Positions 6,540 through 9,739 of a stretch of 9,739 nucleotides of DNA are shown here, one piece after another (positions within the stretch are counted from its first letter, which is position 1; each line of letters begins with the position of its first letter). The notes beneath the pieces are model-generated. The model did not search any database. It was not told where the DNA came from and worked only from the letters and a program-made list of their open reading frames with translations. The translations under genes and the position numbers were made by a program. Source of the DNA: Thermoflexales bacterium (GTDB lineage Bacteria > Chloroflexota > Anaerolineae > Fen-1058); NCBI GenBank assembly GCA_017999195.1, contig JAGOBP010000107.1, positions 1-9,739 of the forward strand, read 5' to 3'.

Positions 6540-6584
6540 TCACCCCCGCCCGATCGGTAGATTTGATTCTACGGGCAGGGGTGA
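6540..6584 (-). terminator. Long two-part hairpin, probable terminator of the toxin-antitoxin operon
   Basis: TCACCCCCGCCC (6540-6551) pairs with GGGCAGGGGTGA (6573-6584) with one mismatch. Inside it, GTAGA/TCTAC (6557-6561/6568-6572) makes a second stem. It begins 47 bases after the antitoxin stop. On the minus strand the hairpin is followed by TGTATTTCC, a poor T-run, so an operator or attenuator function for the downstream propeller gene is also possible. The rest of 6420-6631 holds only the leader hairpin and a small palindrome, GGTTG-T-CAACC (6586-6596). Confidence 0.45.
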
Positions 6585-6631
6585 CGGTTGTCAACCATGT
6601 TACACCAGATTCATACCTAAGCGTTGTGGTG

Positions 6632-6952
6632 TTATACCCTTGCTTTGGTGCGGCGTTTTGGGTTGCGCATGGGCCGAGTGGGTTGGTTGGGAATTAAGGC
6701 AATTAACGCGCGTAAAGCAGTGTTTACTGCCTCTGAATTGGGAAAATACTCACGCACATCCGGCTCAAGTAGCACCGCACCGTCTTCCAGCGTGAAATAC
6801 CGAATAGTCACACTGCCGTCTGGCTCGTGAACTCGCACCGCGTGACCTTGCCGGTAAGCCTGATAATACTTACCCCGCACGCCCTGTTTGCCGGTGAAGT
6901 CGTATTCGGGCAACAGGTTGTATTCAGCTGGTGCTTCTTTAGCCTTCTTCAT
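6632..6952 (-). CDS. Antitoxin of a BrnT-type module (EYDF...GVRGKYY family)
   Basis: The 106-residue protein has the family signature EYDFTGKQGVRGKYYQAYR (16-34). A strand-helix pattern follows, VLLEPDVREYFPNSEAVNTA (60-79), resembling a ribbon-helix-helix dimer-forming end. An inserted segment, HEPDGSVTIRYFTLEDG (42-58), sits between these. Proteins of this type act as antitoxins next to BrnT- or RelE-like toxins and usually repress their own promoter. The tail is very basic (NPKRRTKAR). GGAGAG is placed 3 bases before the ATG at 6952. The gene overlaps the toxin by 14 bases, so the pair is translationally coupled. The toxin-first order matches BrnT systems, but this is not the canonical BrnA partner. 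The antitoxin role is inferred from family resemblance and pairing. Confidence 0.75.
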   Translation of the reverse strand: MKKAKEAPAEYNLLPEYDFTGKQGVRGKYYQAYRQGHAVRVHEPDGSVTIRYFTLEDGAVLLEPDVREYFPNSEAVNTALRALIALIPNQPTRPMRNPKRRTKARV

Positions 6953-7232
6953 AGACTCTCCGTTCTGAGGCAGTTGCCTTGCGACAACTGATAATGCGAA
7001 TGATGATCGAATTCTCGGTTTCGTTGCGCTCGGTATGAACTACCAACAATACTCTGCGATTAGCCGAGAAGCCAATGCTGATCTGGCGTTCTTCAACGAC
7101 TGAATGCCCATCATCGGGAAATGTGATCAGCAACGGATCATTGAAAACAGTTTTGGCCTCGTCAAAGCTAACCTTGTGCTTTCTGAGATTCACTTTGGCT
7201 TTGTTGGCATCCCAATCGAAGATCAAGCGCAT
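6939..7232 (-). CDS. brnT: BrnT family ribonuclease toxin
   Basis: The 97-residue product has the BrnT signature from its start, FDWDANKAKVNLRKHKVSF (5-23) followed by DEAKTVFNDP (24-33). It ends with the usual IRIISCRKATASERRVYEE (78-96). BrnT proteins are small RelE-fold ribonucleases that block translation and are neutralised by a DNA-binding partner. I choose ATG 7232 because GGAGAG then lies 9 bases upstream. A TTG at 7241 would extend it by three residues but abuts the ribosome binding site. Upstream there is a separate promoter (7254-7282), and the antitoxin gene starts inside its last codons. Size and motifs are complete, so I see no sign of decay. Confidence 0.88.
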   Translation of the reverse strand: MRLIFDWDANKAKVNLRKHKVSFDEAKTVFNDPLLITFPDDGHSVVEERQISIGFSANRRVLLVVHTERNETENSIIIRIISCRKATASERRVYEEG

Positions 7233-7253
7233 ACCGAACAACTCTCCAGGTAA

Positions 7254-7282
7254 ATTATCCTACGCGCATCACTGACTATCAA
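7254..7282 (-). promoter_or_regulatory. Sigma70-like promoter of the toxin-antitoxin operon
   Basis: TTGATA (7277-7282) and GATAAT (7254-7259) on the minus strand are separated by 17 bases, close to consensus at both boxes. Transcription would begin near 7247, leaving a leader of about 15 bases that contains the GGAGAG site. It lies in the 49-base gap after the hydrolase stop, so the module is transcribed independently. Confidence 0.65.
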
Positions 7283-7290
7283 GCGCCGAC

Positions 7291-9156
7291 CTAAACTAAT
7301 CCCAGTTTCTGTGCCTCACCCTCGACCCGATTGAGCAGCATGGTCTTATTGGACATCTGCCATTCGTCATTGGCCCAGCGATAAAACACCGCGCCGCTAA
7401 CGGGCTGATGATTTCCGCCGGTATTCCACGTCTTTAGATAATTCACGCATTCGGTGATCCACATGGCGCTGCTGTCTTCCCAACCCAACGCGCCGTTGAT
7501 TTTGCGCTGCGGATTCGCTTCGGTGATGTAGACGGGCAGGGCCTTGTACTGGGCGGGCACTTCCGCCAGGTACGGCTCGATCGATCGGAAGTGCAGATAT
7601 TGCCAGCGCAGCGGATCGTTCTGGAATTTATCACCGGACCAGATTTCGCTGGTGGCATTGCTCTGCGTCTTGCTGTGCAGGAAGAAGGCATCCGCGCCGG
7701 AGATGCCGCGCAAGATGGCCCGCCACCATTCGCGATTGTCACTGCTCCAACCCAGATACGGGAAGGGCGGCCCAAAGAACGGATCGAGCGGCGCAGGTCC
7801 CAGTTTCACATCGGTGCGGATCATGAACCAGATGCGATTGTAAGAGGCCACGTAGTAATCGGGCGTCAACGGAAAATAGTTGGGGCCAGGATTGCCCGTG
7901 GCCGGATTCCAGCCGGGCGCTTCCATGGCATTGTTGATCTCGTTGCCATAGTGCGAGCACGTCACGCCTTTGGCCGCATTCAGCGTATCAGCCACAGCCT
8001 TCTCGAATTTGGTCAATTGATCGGGGCGCGGCAATGTGCCAGAGCCGTCGGCGTACCCGTAGCCGATGCGCAGCAACACGGTGATACCCGCATTCGATAG
8101 ATCCGTGAAGTCCAATTGGGCCGGTTGATCTTGCACAGTGGCCAAGACCAGACACACGCCCTTGATCTTCTTTTGCTTCAGCCAGTTGCCGCCGTCGCGA
8201 TCGTGCAGGCCGATCAGCAACTTGGGCGCGGGGCGCGGCGGGCGATGTTCGATCGTGAAGGCCAGCGGATCGTAATAGTCGCGCAGCACGCGCGGCAGAT
8301 CATCGCCGGGCCAGTCCGACGGTGAGGCGGTCAGATCGCGTCGCGCCAGATCATAGTGCAGATGATACGCGTACAAGCCAAAGGCATTGCCTACATGCCC
8401 GATGAGTTGGCCGCGCGTAACGATCTGATTGGGCTGCACCAAAATGTCGTCGAGGTGGGCGCAGCGTGACCATAAGCGCGTGCCATCGGCCAACTTGTGC
8501 TCGATGACAACCACATTGCCCCACACCGGAAAAGCCGCTGCCGCACGCACGATGCCCGCTGCGGGCGCATAGCAAGCCGAATGCGCGTCGGCATCGGCGG
8601 GTAAATTGAGGTCTGCGCCGGTGTGGATGGCCCACTTGCCGGTGGCATCATAGCGCATGCCATACGGCGTCGCATCGAGCCATGAGCCAGGCCAGACCTT
8701 GGCCGAGGCGCGCTCGTCGGGCGTGCCGACGGGCACATCGAAGCCATCGGCCACCGGCACAATCGGATCAGGCTGGCCTTCGGTGATCAGCGTGCTCCAG
8801 GCGGCCGAGACGTAAACTTTTGCTACGAACCAGTCGCCGCTGCGCTCGACCAATTCCAGGCGCTGATTGGCCTTGAGATCGCCCACGTCTGTAATCGCGT
8901 CGGTGCGCGGGGCCGATCGGATGTTGGCGAAGTCGCCGCCCGCGTTCAAGCGCACGAAGCGCCCATCCGCCGCATTGGCGACGAGTGTGGAGACGTAGAC
9001 GCGGCCTGCGTACCAGCCGCTATTCTCGCTGACATACTCCAGGCGCACGCCTTCATTCAATGCGCCCACGATGTTGGCCGCATCCAGCCGGGTTTCGCTA
9101 CGGATGTTGAGAAAGCCAGATCCGGCTTTGGGGGTGATAAAAGTGCGAACAGGCAT
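7291..9156 (-). CDS. Multidomain hydrolase: SH3-SH3-M23 peptidase-glycoside-hydrolase-like barrel
   Basis: With ATG 9156 (MPVRTFITPK) the product has 621 residues. AAAGGAG 4 bases upstream decides this start. An upstream ATG at 9186 falls in a heptamer tract. Two SH3_3 domains (about 13-60 and 75-121) carry LNIRSETR and ANIRSAPR. The M23/LytM peptidase domain (about 175-300) has the zinc ligands His178-x3-Asp182 and His265/His267 (HLH), plus His234, so it should be active on peptide crosslinks. The last 300 residues resemble a clan GH-A barrel, with an Asn-Glu pair (405-406, GNEIN) and a Glu in YITEAN (546) at the spacing of acid/base and nucleophile. The likely substrate is cell wall or envelope glycan. 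No signal peptide or transmembrane segment is visible. Barrel assignment is inference. Confidence 0.85.
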   Translation of the reverse strand: MPVRTFITPKAGSGFLNIRSETRLDAANIVGALNEGVRLEYVSENSGWYAGRVYVSTLVANAADGRFVRLNAGGDFANIRSAPRTDAITDVGDLKANQRLELVERSGDWFVAKVYVSAAWSTLITEGQPDPIVPVADGFDVPVGTPDERASAKVWPGSWLDATPYGMRYDATGKWAIHTGADLNLPADADAHSACYAPAAGIVRAAAAFPVWGNVVVIEHKLADGTRLWSRCAHLDDILVQPNQIVTRGQLIGHVGNAFGLYAYHLHYDLARRDLTASPSDWPGDDLPRVLRDYYDPLAFTIEHRPPRPAPKLLIGLHDRDGGNWLKQKKIKGVCLVLATVQDQPAQLDFTDLSNAGITVLLRIGYGYADGSGTLPRPDQLTKFEKAVADTLNAAKGVTCSHYGNEINNAMEAPGWNPATGNPGPNYFPLTPDYYVASYNRIWFMIRTDVKLGPAPLDPFFGPPFPYLGWSSDNREWWRAILRGISGADAFFLHSKTQSNATSEIWSGDKFQNDPLRWQYLHFRSIEPYLAEVPAQYKALPVYITEANPQRKINGALGWEDSSAMWITECVNYLKTWNTGGNHQPVSGAVFYRWANDEWQMSNKTMLLNRVEGEAQKLGLV

Positions 9157-9170
9157 GAGGCTCCTTTGGA

Positions 9171-9247
9171 AATGAACAATGCGCAATGAACAATGAACAA
9201 TGACGAATGACCGATTGACTGATTACCAATCTGCCAATCACCAATCT
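9171..9247. repeat. Heptanucleotide repeat tract (AATGAAC type)
   Basis: Six consecutive 7-bp units of AATGAAC type run from 9171 to 9212 (three exact, three with changes in the last three bases). Degenerate units keep the 7-bp phase to 9247, with CCAATCA and CCAATCT at the end. This resembles the short tandemly repeated sequences of cyanobacteria and Chloroflexota intergenic regions. The open frame through it (9098-9343, minus) is a by-product. Confidence 0.75.
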
Positions 9248-9253
9248 ACCCCT

Positions 9254-9283
9254 GTTATACAACGGATTAAGGCGGCAAGTCAA
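9254..9283 (-). promoter_or_regulatory. Sigma70-like promoter of the multidomain hydrolase gene
   Basis: On the minus strand TTGACT (9278-9283) and TATAAC (9254-9259) are 18 bases apart. Transcription would start near 9247, giving a leader of about 90 bases that consists largely of the heptamer tract and ends in AAAGGAG. Confidence 0.55.
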
Positions 9284-9318
9284 TGCGGCGCGAACGCGTC
9301 GCGAATGTGCGGCGGCTT

Positions 9319-9326
9319 GGTATAAT
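9319..9326 (+). promoter_or_regulatory. Extended -10 promoter, probably giving a leaderless mRNA
   Basis: TG-G-TATAAT is a perfect extended -10 (TATAAT at 9321-9326) with no recognisable -35. A start point 6-8 bases downstream falls at 9332-9334, right at the ATG 9335-9337. No Shine-Dalgarno lies in between, so the glycosyltransferase mRNA is probably leaderless. Confidence 0.6.
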
Positions 9327-9334
9327 ACGCACCG

Positions 9335-9739
9335 ATGAATCAACGAACCTGGCCGGTGTGGTTACTTTCAATCGGGGCGTTCTTGCTGGCGACGGCCATG
9401 GCGTGGGGCGTGCTGGGCGCGATGCCGCACCTGGAAGACGAACACGCCAATCTCTTTCAGGCCAAAGTCTTTGCCAGCGGCCGCATCACGGCGGCTGAAG
9501 TCGCCGTCTCGCCAGCGGCGTTTTACGTCCCTTTTATTCTGCATGTCGATGGCCGCGTGTTTGGCAAATACACGCCCGGTTATCCGTTGCTGCTCGCGCT
9601 GGGCGCGCTGATCGGTCAACCATGGCTGATCAATGCGCTGGCGGCGGCGCTGAGTGTGTGGGGCGTGTATCTGCTGGGCCGCGATCTGTATAATCACGAA
9701 GTCGGCGTGCTGGCGGCGGCGCTGGGCGCGGTCTCGCCC
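9335..9739 (+). CDS. GT-C (PMT/ArnT-like) membrane glycosyltransferase, N-terminal part
   Basis: The frame starts at ATG 9335 and stays open to the window end, giving 135 codons. After a short basic N-terminus comes a first membrane helix (about 8-28). An acidic loop LEDEHANLFQAKVFASGR (33-50) follows. Its Asp-Glu pair is where GT-C enzymes of the PMT_2/ArnT group bind the metal and lipid-phosphate sugar donor. The segment FGKYTPGYPLLLALGALIG (77-95), with a Pro-Gly-Tyr-Pro motif before a membrane helix, is typical of bacterial PMT_2 proteins, as is the next helix pair to the window end. The full protein should be about 450-650 residues with 10 or more membrane helices, transferring a sugar from a polyprenyl-phosphate carrier to an envelope acceptor. 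The acceptor cannot be told from this part. It is divergent from the hydrolase gene. Confidence 0.85.
   Translation, partial: MNQRTWPVWLLSIGAFLLATAMAWGVLGAMPHLEDEHANLFQAKVFASGRITAAEVAVSPAAFYVPFILHVDGRVFGKYTPGYPLLLALGALIGQPWLINALAAALSVWGVYLLGRDLYNHEVGVLAAALGAVSP

Noticed and set aside
7591..8100. 169-codon plus-strand frame
   Set aside because: Antisense to the hydrolase gene, with no ribosome binding site and no domain.
9098..9343. Minus-strand peptide with repeated IAHCS/VI segments
   Set aside because: It is the translation of the heptamer tract, a common artefact, and overlaps the hydrolase start in another frame.

Overview
The window looks like a chromosomal segment of a GC-rich bacterium, probably a member of the Chloroflexota. 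The best single clue is the stretch VYLPLVVRNY in the large secreted protein at 3216-6419, a linker motif I associate with exported Chloroflexota proteins. The dispersed palindromic repeats and the overall gene style agree with this. The phylum call is inference; no rRNA or universal marker gene is present.

Layout. At the left edge, a small alpha-helical protein of unknown function runs off the window (1-344, minus). Upstream of it are an operator-like palindrome and an array of 21-bp repeats (415-610). Next comes a mini GIY-YIG endonuclease (662-973, minus), tightly bracketed by copies of a dispersed hairpin repeat (622-688 and 976-1190). An AlbA_2 (Schlafen-like) plus TPR protein (1294-2742, minus) sits between two coding remnants. 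The N-terminal one (2755-2907) resembles the start of an Eco57I-like restriction-modification enzyme. The C-terminal one (1191-1346) resembles the tail of such an enzyme. This reads as a remodelled defence locus. A nested palindromic repeat (2969-3091) lies just upstream of its promoter.

The centre is one gene of 1067 codons (3216-6419, minus). It encodes an exported Asp-box beta-propeller with a C-terminal beta-sandwich, and has a strong ribosome binding site and a likely terminator at 3095-3141. Upstream of it is a BrnT-type toxin with a non-BrnA antitoxin (6632-7232, minus), overlapping by 14 bases and driven by its own sigma70-like promoter.

The right part holds an unusual hydrolase (7291-9156, minus): two SH3 domains, an M23 peptidase and a glycoside-hydrolase-like barrel, with no visible signal peptide. 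Between it and the window end is a divergent promoter region (9157-9334). In it, a tract of heptanucleotide repeats lies in the leader of the hydrolase gene. A perfect extended -10 sits directly before the start codon of a plus-strand GT-C membrane glycosyltransferase (9335 onward, cut by the window end).

Nearly everything is on the minus strand, but the genes are not one operon: promoters and terminators separate them. The locus mixes surface or cell-wall functions (propeller, hydrolase, glycosyltransferase) with mobile or defence functions (GIY-YIG unit, AlbA_2/R-M remnant, toxin-antitoxin). Those mobile or defence genes look visibly poorer in G+C than the surface genes, which is consistent with acquisition by transfer.
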